Below are positions 1-5,375 of a DNA stretch of 6,704 bases, piece after piece. The stretch's first letter is position 1; each line of letters begins with the position of its first letter. The stretch is from JBMOLK01 sp049325575 (lineage in GTDB: Bacteria > Bacillota > Clostridia > Acetivibrionales > Acetivibrionaceae), in the NCBI GenBank assembly GCA_049325575.1, contig JBMOLK010000242.1, positions 1 through 6,704 of the forward strand, read 5' to 3'. The translations under genes and the position numbers were made by a program. The notes under the pieces were generated by a model that was not told the DNA's origin, searched no databases, and saw nothing but the letters and a program-made list of their open reading frames with translations.

Positions 1-82
1 CCATACCGAACACGGTAGTTAAGCTTCTTAGTGCCGATGATACTTGGATGGAGACGTCCCGGGAAAGTAGGTCGCTGCCAGA
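1..82 (+). rRNA. rrf: 5S ribosomal RNA, 3' part (5' end outside window)
   Basis: This is the downstream two-thirds or so of a 5S rRNA gene, the RNA of the large ribosomal subunit's central protuberance. The sequence begins with the conserved loop region CCATACCGAACACGG. It continues through AGTTAAGC and the GATGATACTTGG / GGAGACGTCCCGGGAAAGTAGGTCGCTGCCA signature typical of Firmicute 5S genes, read here in short pieces. The 5' third lies before base 1. The exact 3' end is uncertain by a few bases; I place it just after GCTGCCAGA. An intrinsic terminator follows within 10 bases, as expected for the last gene of an rRNA operon. Confidence 0.93.
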
Positions 83-90
83 TTTATATC

Positions 91-130
91 AAGGCTCTAT
101 GGTTAATATCCATAGGGCTTTGTTGTTTTA
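91..130 (+). terminator. Intrinsic terminator of the rRNA operon
   Basis: A 12-bp stem pairs AAGGCTCTATGG (91-102) with CCATAGGGCTTT (110-121), with two G-U wobbles and a 7-base loop. It is followed by the T-rich run GTTGTTTTA. Its position right after the 5S gene makes it the likely end of the rRNA transcript. The T tract is interrupted by G, so some readthrough toward agrB is possible (inference). Confidence 0.82.
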
Positions 131-136
131 TCCACA
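128..136 (+). other. Exact TTATCCACA 9-mer (DnaA-box-like) after the rRNA terminator
   Basis: The 9-mer TTATCCACA is the classical DnaA-box consensus and matches exactly here, in the T-rich tail of the rRNA terminator. I see the match directly; binding by DnaA is inference. It is one of three exact copies in the window (also 5193-5201 on the minus strand and 5503-5511 on the plus strand). Confidence 0.35.
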
Positions 137-160
137 TTTATTATATAAAATATAATAGAG

Positions 161-189
161 TTGTTAATAAAGTATGTTTACTTTATAGT
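161..189 (+). promoter_or_regulatory. Candidate agrB promoter with an inverted repeat in its spacer
   Basis: A possible sigma-A promoter has -35 TTGTTA (161-166), a 17-bp spacer, and -10 TATAGT (184-189). A second possible -10, TATAAT, lies at 189-194. The spacer is filled by a perfect 8-bp inverted repeat, ATAAAGTA (167-174) and TACTTTAT (179-186), with a 4-base centre. A dyad between -35 and -10 is a common repressor operator position. Both the promoter and the operator role are inferred from sequence match and place only. Confidence 0.42.
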
Positions 190-224
190 ATAATGTGTAT
201 AGATCAAATGGGGGAGTGGATAAA

Positions 225-854
225 ATGAGGTTTATTCATGCTTTATCTTATAAGGGCGCAGATTTTTTAATGAAGCAATTGAATGAAAATCACGAGAAAA
301 GAAGAGTTTATTATTTCGGATTTCAAATAGTAATCGGTGGCATTGTGAAAGGTTTGCTTCTACTTCTACTAGCCCTTATAACCGGGACTTTGCTTCCATC
401 TATTACTATAGTACTTATTTTTTCATCGCTAAGAACAATAGCGGGTGGTTATCATATGGATTCTTATGGTAAGTGTATTTCTGTCTCAATTGGGCTTTTT
501 ATAATTGCAGCAGTTATATCAAGGTATACATATCATGTTTGGAATATATACGCTATGTTAACTTTCATATTGCTAACATTTAGTTTTGCCTTCATTTCTA
601 TATTAAAATGGGCTCCTTCAGACAATCCAAACAGACCAATTACAAAAGAAGATGAAATTAAAAAGTTTAAAAGACTTTCCTTATTATATATCTTTATTTG
701 GCTTTTAGCAGTTTCAATAGCTTTATATCTTAAGTTAGACATGTATGTACTGGCAGGGTGCTTTGGAGTTATATTGGAAGTGTTCTCCATAACTCCCTTC
801 GGACACAGGTTTTTTGATTTTGTAAAGAATGGGATAAATGTTGTTAAGAGTTAA
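225..854 (+). CDS. agrB: AgrB-like accessory gene regulator B, membrane cysteine endopeptidase
   Basis: AgrB proteins are integral membrane cysteine proteases that cut the C-terminal tail from a propeptide (AgrD) and help cyclise it into a secreted autoinducing peptide. This 209-aa protein fits the family in length and layout. Arg70 precedes the block AGGYH, with His77 and Cys84 seven residues apart, the same spacing and numbering as the catalytic pair of Staphylococcus aureus AgrB. Hydrophobic stretches lie near residues 31-69, 86-99, 107-127, 151-169 and 173-188. Between two of them is the family-like polar loop WAPSDNPNRPI (129-139). I choose the ATG at 225 because GGGGGAG (210-216) lies 8 bases upstream; an in-frame ATG at 195 would lack such a site. 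No AgrD-like peptide gene, histidine kinase or response regulator is visible next to it, so its substrate is unknown. The AGTGGATAA overlapping the start region is one base from the TGTGGATAA sequence discussed elsewhere. Confidence 0.9.
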   Translation: MRFIHALSYKGADFLMKQLNENHEKRRVYYFGFQIVIGGIVKGLLLLLLALITGTLLPSITIVLIFSSLRTIAGGYHMDSYGKCISVSIGLFIIAAVISRYTYHVWNIYAMLTFILLTFSFAFISILKWAPSDNPNRPITKEDEIKKFKRLSLLYIFIWLLAVSIALYLKLDMYVLAGCFGVILEVFSITPFGHRFFDFVKNGINVVKS

Positions 855-915
855 AGTGTTTGTAGTGTGGTCTTTGTATACAGGCATATTTATTTGGATA
901 TAAGTGACTAAAGTG

Positions 916-953
916 TGTATTTAAAATACATGTTATTAGGATTATGTTATAGT
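916..953 (+). promoter_or_regulatory. Candidate promoter and palindrome upstream of the small secreted protein gene
   Basis: A perfect odd palindrome, TGTATTT (916-922) and AAATACA (924-930) around a central A, is followed at 945-953 by TGTTATAGT, an extended -10 element (TG, one base, TATAGT). The matching -35 position (925-930, AATACA) is weak and falls inside the palindrome. This suggests a regulated promoter whose -35 is covered or helped by a binding protein. Both roles are inference. Confidence 0.3.
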
Positions 954-984
954 GCATTATATTTTATTATTAAGGTGATTTTAA

Positions 985-1377
985 ATGAAAATAAAGATAA
1001 CTATAATATGCATATTACTTTCTATAGGTGCAATAATGGTTTGTTTGTATAAAACAAAAATAGAAAATATTAAATTTAATGCAGATGAGATTTATCGTGT
1101 AAATATTATTGGATGTGGGAGTATAGGGTTAAATACTGATGATAAGGTTAAAATAACTCAAGTAGTCAAATATTTTAATTCTATAGTTTACTATAAAAAA
1201 TCAAAGCCCCAAACTCATAATAATAGTCCAGAAGCTAAAGTAGTTTTTTTTGATAAGAATGATAAAATTTTAGACAAGATTGAATTTTATGGAGATTTAG
1301 TAGAATATCATAATAGTCAGTATAGAGTCATACTGTTTATGGATTATGATAAACTCGAAAATTTATGTAATAACTAG
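985..1377 (+). CDS. Hypothetical small protein with N-terminal membrane anchor or signal peptide
   Basis: I do not recognise this 130-aa protein. Residues 1-6 carry lysines and are followed by a hydrophobic segment (about 5-21), so it is exported or anchored with its body outside the cell. The cysteine at residue 20 is not in a convincing lipobox (MVC), so I do not call it a lipoprotein. The remaining 105 residues are polar and Lys/Asp/Asn-rich, with a pattern of short beta-like segments (KVVFFDK, KIEFYG, YRVILF) that recalls small secreted Firmicute domains of unknown function. The ATG at 985 has the ribosome site AAGGTGAT (974-981) just upstream. The gene follows agrB by 130 bases in the same direction but has its own candidate promoter, and a strong hairpin lies 70 bases after it. 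It is not AgrD: it lacks a short amphipathic leader, a Cys-centred core and an acidic tail. Confidence 0.72.
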   Translation: MKIKITIICILLSIGAIMVCLYKTKIENIKFNADEIYRVNIIGCGSIGLNTDDKVKITQVVKYFNSIVYYKKSKPQTHNNSPEAKVVFFDKNDKILDKIEFYGDLVEYHNSQYRVILFMDYDKLENLCNN

Positions 1378-1447
1378 AATTTACCATAAGGTAATCTATA
1401 TAGTAGGTTTAAATGAATTTGACTGGAAGTTAAGTTATTTTAAATTA

Positions 1448-1490
1448 ACAGATGGTGGCTTAGAAACTAAGTCATCATCTGTATTGTTAT
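1448..1490 (+). terminator. Strong hairpin terminator after the small secreted protein gene
   Basis: A 16-bp uninterrupted stem pairs 1448-1463 with 1467-1482 around a 3-base AAA loop; only two pairs are G-U. It is followed by ATTGTTAT, a modest T-rich tail. It separates the agrB/small-protein region from the nad operon. The weak T tract makes the efficiency uncertain. Confidence 0.65.
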
Positions 1491-1600
1491 AAGAGCAGTT
1501 TTAAAGGAAAGGTATAAACAATTTATCCAATAGGGATAAGTTACTTAAAGGTTGATTTAGTCCTTTCTATCCAATACATATATTATTTCACCCAACAACC
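1491..1600. repeat. Repeat-rich non-coding region upstream of nadA
   Basis: No gene is visible here. Several short repeats are seen directly. An imperfect 9+9 inverted repeat spans 1520-1542 (AATTTATCC and GGATAAGTT). A direct repeat TATCCAATA occurs at 1524-1532 and 1568-1576, 44 bp apart. A perfect 9-bp inverted pair joins TAAAGGTTG (1546-1554) with CAACCTTTA (1596-1604). GAAAGG (1507-1512) is also complementary to CCTTTC (1562-1567). Because the good promoter lies downstream at 1601-1629, these repeats more likely act as DNA sites for a regulator than as an RNA leader, but an upstream promoter cannot be ruled out. Confidence 0.4.
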
Positions 1601-1629
1601 TTTACAAAAAGGGGCTAAAGTATTAAAAT
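1601..1629 (+). promoter_or_regulatory. Promoter of the nadABC operon
   Basis: TTTACA (1601-1606) and TAAAAT (1624-1629) are each one base from the sigma-A consensus, with an ideal 17-bp spacer. This predicts a start near 1636 and a leader of about 40 bases. The small dyad CCTTT (1599-1603) / AAAGG (1608-1612) overlaps the -35 element and is a possible operator. In Firmicutes nad operons are often repressed by NiaR in response to nicotinate; I cannot match a NiaR site by eye, so that link is only a suggestion. Confidence 0.55.
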
Positions 1630-1675
1630 TATTTAAAGTATCGCATTTTAAACTTTTAATAGGTAGGTAAGTATT

Positions 1676-2587
1676 TTGAATAAGAATGAAATGATAAAAA
1701 AAATAAATGAATTAAAAGAAGAAAAGAATGCTGTTATAGTCGCACATAACTATCAGGTTGATGAAGTACAGGAAGTGGCCGATGTTATAGGTGACTCACT
1801 AGCTTTAAGCAGGTATTGTGCAAATAGTGACAAGAAGGTTATTGTATTCTGCGGAGTGCATTTCATGGCTGAAAGTGCAAAAATACTTTCACCCGAGAAG
1901 ACTGTACTTCTTCCGGAGATTGATGCAGGATGCCCTATGGCTGATATGGTGACAGCCGAAGCATTAAGGGAAGAAAAGAAAAAATACCCCGGGGTAGTTG
2001 TTGTTTGTTACATCAATTCATCTGCTGAAGTAAAAGCAGAATGTGATATTATCTGTACATCTTCAAATGCTGTAAAGGTAGTAAAGTCAATAAAAGAAAA
2101 GGATATATTATTTGTTCCCGATCAAAACCTGGGTAGCTATGTTGCCAAGATGGTTCCCGAGAAAAACGTTATCTTGTGGAGCGGATTCTGCATTACACAC
2201 CACAGGATAAAATCACAGGAGATAGACAAAGTAAAGGAGCTTCATCCTGATGCCTTGCTGCTTGTACATCCTGAGTGCCAGAAGGAAATTGTGGATGCTG
2301 CAGATTTTGTTGGAAGTACAAAGCAGATCATAGACTACGCTGCAGAGTCTAAAAACTCCAAGTTTATAATTGGTACTGAAATGGGAGTCATGTATAAGCT
2401 TAAAAAGGATAATCCAGATAAGAGCTTTTATTTACTTTCCCAGGGTCTCATATGCCCAAACATGAAGAAAACCTCCCTAACAAGCATATATAATTCGCTA
2501 AACGAAATGAAATATGAAATAGACCTGGATGAGGACATAAGATTAAAAGCAAAGAAGGCATTGGACAGGATGCTTGAGATCGGCTGA
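1676..2587 (+). CDS. nadA: Quinolinate synthase (NadA)
   Basis: NadA condenses iminoaspartate, made by NadB, with dihydroxyacetone phosphate to form quinolinate in the cytoplasm, using an oxygen-sensitive [4Fe-4S] cluster. The 303-aa length fits the compact NadA type of Firmicutes and Thermotoga. Visible family motifs are VAHNYQ (22-27), GDSLALSR (39-46), CGVHFMAESAKILSPEK (59-75), CYINSSAEVKAECDIICTSSNA (given as 111-132), DQNLG (149-153), HPEC (198-201) and GTEMG (233-237). The three cysteines expected to hold the cluster are Cys86 (DAGCPMAD), Cys172 (GFCITHH) and Cys260 (LICPNMK), with spacing close to that of the T. maritima enzyme. I accept the TTG at 1676 because AGGTAGG (1661-1667) lies 8 bases upstream; the next in-frame ATG (1691) has no ribosome site. 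It is the first gene of nadA-nadB-nadC, 49 bases before nadB. Confidence 0.97.
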   Translation: MNKNEMIKKINELKEEKNAVIVAHNYQVDEVQEVADVIGDSLALSRYCANSDKKVIVFCGVHFMAESAKILSPEKTVLLPEIDAGCPMADMVTAEALREEKKKYPGVVVVCYINSSAEVKAECDIICTSSNAVKVVKSIKEKDILFVPDQNLGSYVAKMVPEKNVILWSGFCITHHRIKSQEIDKVKELHPDALLLVHPECQKEIVDAADFVGSTKQIIDYAAESKNSKFIIGTEMGVMYKLKKDNPDKSFYLLSQGLICPNMKKTSLTSIYNSLNEMKYEIDLDEDIRLKAKKALDRMLEIG

Positions 2588-2636
2588 TGCCATACCACTA
2601 TTGCTTGAATTTACCTTAAGGGGGAAGTAATCCATC

Positions 2637-4235
2637 TTGGATATTAATAGATATCTTGTAGATTTTGATACAAACAAATTAATGGTAGAGTATCATGATG
2701 TGGTTATTATAGGAAGCGGTATTGCAGGAGTTTATACAGCTCTCGAGATACCGGATAATTATGATATTGCCATAATTACAAAGGAAACTTTGGAAATGAG
2801 CAACTCTGTTCTGGCGCAAGGCGGCATTGCTGTATCGCTCGATAAGGAGGATTCTCCCGAACTGCACTTTAAGGATACTATCTATGCAGGTGCAGGTCTT
2901 TGTGATGAGAAGAGTGTATGGGTACTTGTGAATGAAGCGGCGCAGAATATAGAGGCGCTATGCAAATTTGGAGTAAATTTCGATAAGAAAAGTCACAATG
3001 AACTAAGTCTTACCAGGGAAGGAGCCCACAGCAAAAACAGGATAATACATGCCGGGGACACTACTGGCAAGGAAGTTTGTGACAAGCTGATATCGGTAGT
3101 AAGGACAAGGAAGAATGTAAAGATAAAGGAAAGAACCTTTGCAATAGATTTAATTACAGAAAACGATGTTTGTAAGGGTATTATTGCTTATGATGAAGAT
3201 AAGGGCAACTATAGATTATACCTATCCAATATAGTTGTATGTGCTACTGGCGGTTTTGGACAAATTTACTCAAACACCACAAATCCCGAGGTTGCAACAG
3301 GGGATGGTGTTGGATTGGCATATAGAGCCGGTGCGGAGCTTATGGATATGGAATTTATACAGTTTCACCCAACAGTTCTCTTTCACCCGGAAAACAAGAG
3401 TTTTTTAATTTCTGAAGCTGTTAGAGGGGAAGGGGCATTACTTAGAAACCTTCGCGGAGAAAGGTTTATGCCCAGGTACCATGAGCTAAACGAACTTGCT
3501 CCAAGAGATATTGTTTCTAGATGTATTTTTAATGAGATGAAAGAGACCAATTCAACATATGTATACTTAGATATTACCTTTAAGGATAAAGAATATTTAG
3601 AGCACAGGTTTCCAAACATTTACAAGACTTGTCTAAGTTACGGCATAGATATTTCAAAGGATTATATTCCTGTGGCTCCTGCAGAGCATTACTGCATGGG
3701 AGGAATACGTACCGATGTGTATGGACGTACAAATATCATAGGCTTTTATGCCTGTGGAGAGGCTGCCTGCAATGGAATACACGGTGCAAACAGGCTGGCA
3801 AGCAATTCACTTCTTGAGGGATTGGTGTTCGGCCATAAAATAGGGGATGAAGTATCAGATATATTTTCAAAAATTAAAGTAAAGCAAGATAATATCAATC
3901 TTAGAGTAGAGACCAATTATGTAATTAAAGATATAGATTTGAATTCAATAAAATCAGACATTCAAGAAATAATGACAAAGTTTGTAGGAATTATAAGGGA
4001 CAAGCAGGGCCTTGTTAAAGCTAAGGAAAAGATTGATGAATACTATTACACTGTAAATAACATGAAAAATACAAGCTTAAGTCATTTTGAGCTTCAGAAT
4101 ATTGTTCTCTTATCGAAGCTAGTGGTTGAATCGGCTCTAGAGCGTGAGGAGAGCCGGGGGGCACACTTTAGGTCGGATTTTCAGAAAACTGACGATATAA
4201 ATTGGAAAAGAAATATTATAAAAAGAAAAATTTAG
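2637..4235 (+). CDS. nadB: L-aspartate oxidase (NadB)
   Basis: NadB is the FAD enzyme that oxidises L-aspartate to iminoaspartate, the first step of bacterial de novo NAD synthesis; in anaerobes fumarate is the likely electron acceptor (family knowledge). The 532-aa length is close to the 540 aa of E. coli NadB. The FAD dinucleotide-binding motif VVIIGSGIAG lies at 22-31, SNSVLAQGGIAVS at 55-67, LTREGAHS at 125-132, QFHPT at 242-246, LAPRDIVSR at 287-295, HYCMGG at 351-356 and GEAACNGIHGANRLASNSLLEG at 374-395. Residues corresponding to the E. coli active site, His244, Arg290 and His351, are present. A helical C-terminal domain follows. The TTG at 2637 is preceded by AAGGGGG (2618-2624) at a rather long 12-base spacing. 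The ATG at 2682 would drop the RYLVDFDT segment and has no ribosome site, so TTG is preferred with moderate confidence. nadC starts 25 bases after the stop. Confidence 0.97.
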   Translation: MDINRYLVDFDTNKLMVEYHDVVIIGSGIAGVYTALEIPDNYDIAIITKETLEMSNSVLAQGGIAVSLDKEDSPELHFKDTIYAGAGLCDEKSVWVLVNEAAQNIEALCKFGVNFDKKSHNELSLTREGAHSKNRIIHAGDTTGKEVCDKLISVVRTRKNVKIKERTFAIDLITENDVCKGIIAYDEDKGNYRLYLSNIVVCATGGFGQIYSNTTNPEVATGDGVGLAYRAGAELMDMEFIQFHPTVLFHPENKSFLISEAVRGEGALLRNLRGERFMPRYHELNELAPRDIVSRCIFNEMKETNSTYVYLDITFKDKEYLEHRFPNIYKTCLSYGIDISKDYIPVAPAEHYCMGGIRTDVYGRTNIIGFYACGEAACNGIHGANRLASNSLLEGLVFGHKIGDEVSDIFSKIKVKQDNINLRVETNYVIKDIDLNSIKSDIQEIMTKFVGIIRDKQGLVKAKEKIDEYYYTVNNMKNTSLSHFELQNIVLLSKLVVESALEREESRGAHFRSDFQKTDDINWKRNIIKRKI

Positions 4236-4260
4236 TATATACTAAGAAAGAGGTAAGAGA

Positions 4261-5094
4261 ATGCTATATACTTCAGAAGTAGATAGAATTATAATAAATG
4301 CATTAAAGGAAGATATACCGTCAGGCGATATTACTACAGATAATATTATAAGTGAAAATTCAGTATCAGAAGCGTTACTTATATCAAAAGATACGGGAGT
4401 GATAGCAGGACTTGATGTTGCAAAAAGAGTTTTTGAGCTGCTGGATGATAAAGTGGATTTTAAGAAGATGATTGAAGAGGGACAGACTGTCAAGTATGGG
4501 GACATAATAGCCAAATTAAAAGGCAATACAAGAGCACTTTTAAAGGGCGAGAGGACAGCACTTAACTTGCTTCAAAGACTTTCAGGTATTGCAACAAAAA
4601 CAAGACAGTTGGCTGATAGGATTAAGGATTTGCCTTCTAAGGTGGTTGATACAAGGAAAACTACTCCGGGACTTAGGATATTGGAAAAGTATGCAGTAAG
4701 AATTGGAGGCGGATACAATCACAGGTTTTGTTTATCTGATGGGGTATTGATAAAAGATAATCATATAAAGGCTGCAGGTGGAATAATAAAGGCTATAGAA
4801 TTGGTGAGAGACAGAATACCGCATACAATAAGGATTGAGGTTGAGACGGAGACAATAGAACAGGTTTTTGAGGCATTAAATGGTAAGGCTGACATAATAA
4901 TGCTTGATAATATGGGACTTGACAAAATGATAGAAGCTGTTAAAATAATAAATGGTAAAGCTATTACGGAAGCATCTGGCAATGTAAATTTTGATACAAT
5001 ATACGATATAGCTTCTACCGGAGTCGATATAATTTCTGTAGGCGGTCTGACACACTCTGTAAATGCATTTGATGTAAGTATGAAAATCAGTTAA
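4261..5094 (+). CDS. nadC: Nicotinate-nucleotide pyrophosphorylase, carboxylating (quinolinate phosphoribosyltransferase, NadC)
   Basis: NadC joins quinolinate to PRPP and removes one carboxyl group, giving nicotinate mononucleotide, CO2 and pyrophosphate, and so ends the quinolinate branch started by NadB and NadA. The 277-aa length is usual. Family motifs are EDIPSGDITT (17-26), GERTALNLLQRLSGIAT (96-112), DTRKTTPGLR (130-139), GGGYNHR (149-155), LSDGVLIKDNHI (158-169), IEVET (192-196), MLDNM (214-218), EASGN (237-241) and SVGGLTHS (259-266). These hold the Arg/Lys/His residues that bind quinolinate and PRPP. The ATG at 4261 has AAAGAGG (4247-4253) 7 bases upstream. It is the third gene of the operon. 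No terminator lies right behind it; the nearest hairpin is at 5303-5332, more than 200 bases downstream and shared with the convergent gene. Confidence 0.97.
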   Translation: MLYTSEVDRIIINALKEDIPSGDITTDNIISENSVSEALLISKDTGVIAGLDVAKRVFELLDDKVDFKKMIEEGQTVKYGDIIAKLKGNTRALLKGERTALNLLQRLSGIATKTRQLADRIKDLPSKVVDTRKTTPGLRILEKYAVRIGGGYNHRFCLSDGVLIKDNHIKAAGGIIKAIELVRDRIPHTIRIEVETETIEQVFEALNGKADIIMLDNMGLDKMIEAVKIINGKAITEASGNVNFDTIYDIASTGVDIISVGGLTHSVNAFDVSMKIS

Positions 5095-5192
5095 AGGTAG
5101 TGTCGTTAAATAGCATTTTATTATTAAATGAAGTCTATTTTCAGTAAGCCGGTTTTCCAAAATGTATACTAAGTAAAGATGTAATGACGACT

Positions 5193-5219
5193 TGTGGATA
5201 AAACGAAAAGATATCCACA
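5193..5219. repeat. Inverted pair of TATCCACA octamers with an exact DnaA-box 9-mer
   Basis: TGTGGATA (5193-5200) and TATCCACA (5212-5219) form a perfect 8-bp inverted repeat with an 11-base centre. With the next base the left arm is TGTGGATAA, an exact DnaA-box consensus on the minus strand; the right arm, ATATCCACA, differs by one base. The right arm belongs to a 15-base sequence, AAAAGATATCCACAG (5206-5220), that recurs exactly at 5302-5316. There is no T run on either side, so this pair is not an intrinsic terminator. Function is unknown. Confidence 0.5.
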
Positions 5220-5302
5220 GTTAATTCACATTGTGCAGGTTACCATAAATCCAATGTTGTAAACACTGCATGTTATAAGGCTTTGGGCCTAATTGTATAA
5301 AA

Positions 5303-5332
5303 AAAGATATCCACAGGCATGTGGATATCTTT
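5303..5332 (-). terminator. Convergent terminator hairpin containing two ATATCCACA sites
   Basis: A perfect 13-bp stem pairs AAAGATATCCACA (5303-5315) with TGTGGATATCTTT (5320-5332) around the loop GGCA. On the minus strand it gives a T7 run (5305-5299), making a good intrinsic terminator for the hydrolase gene, whose stop is 43 bases away. On the plus strand the tail (TTTAAGCTTTTA) is weaker, but it may also end the nadABC transcript. The stem bases repeat the sequence of the inverted pair at 5193-5219. Confidence 0.8.
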
Positions 5333-5375
5333 AAGCTTTTATGGAGTTTTAAAGTCATTATGATAACAAGTCTGC

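Noticed and set aside
31..228. An open frame running through the 5S rRNA and its terminator
   Set aside because: It overlaps the rRNA gene and terminator stem; chance frame.
856..903. A 15-codon GTG frame right after agrB as a possible AgrD-like peptide
   Set aside because: It has no ribosome site, no Cys core, no charged leader or acidic tail, and is shorter than any known AgrD.
930..1052. A 40-codon ATG frame (starts MLLGLCYS) between agrB and the next gene as a possible agrD
   Set aside because: It lacks a ribosome site, overlaps the better-supported gene at 985 in another frame, and does not show the AgrD leader-core-tail pattern.
1448..1612. CRISPR array or attachment site
   Set aside because: Repeats are short, differ from each other and are not regularly spaced; there are no cas genes, integrase or tRNA gene.
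3629..3817. Plus-strand frame rich in Cys and Arg inside nadB
   Set aside because: Out-of-frame shadow of the conserved nadB active-site region.
4242..4526. Minus-strand Ser-rich frame across the start of nadC
   Set aside because: Antisense shadow of nadC; no ribosome site or family resemblance.
5234..5290. Hairpins TGCAG/CTGCA and AGGC/GCCT downstream of nadC as a separate terminator
   Set aside because: Stems are short or bulged; too weak to call beside the strong hairpin at 5303-5332.
5193..5332. Chromosomal replication origin
   Set aside because: No dnaA, dnaN or rpmH nearby, too few boxes, and one pair is well explained as a terminator; only the excess of sites is reported.
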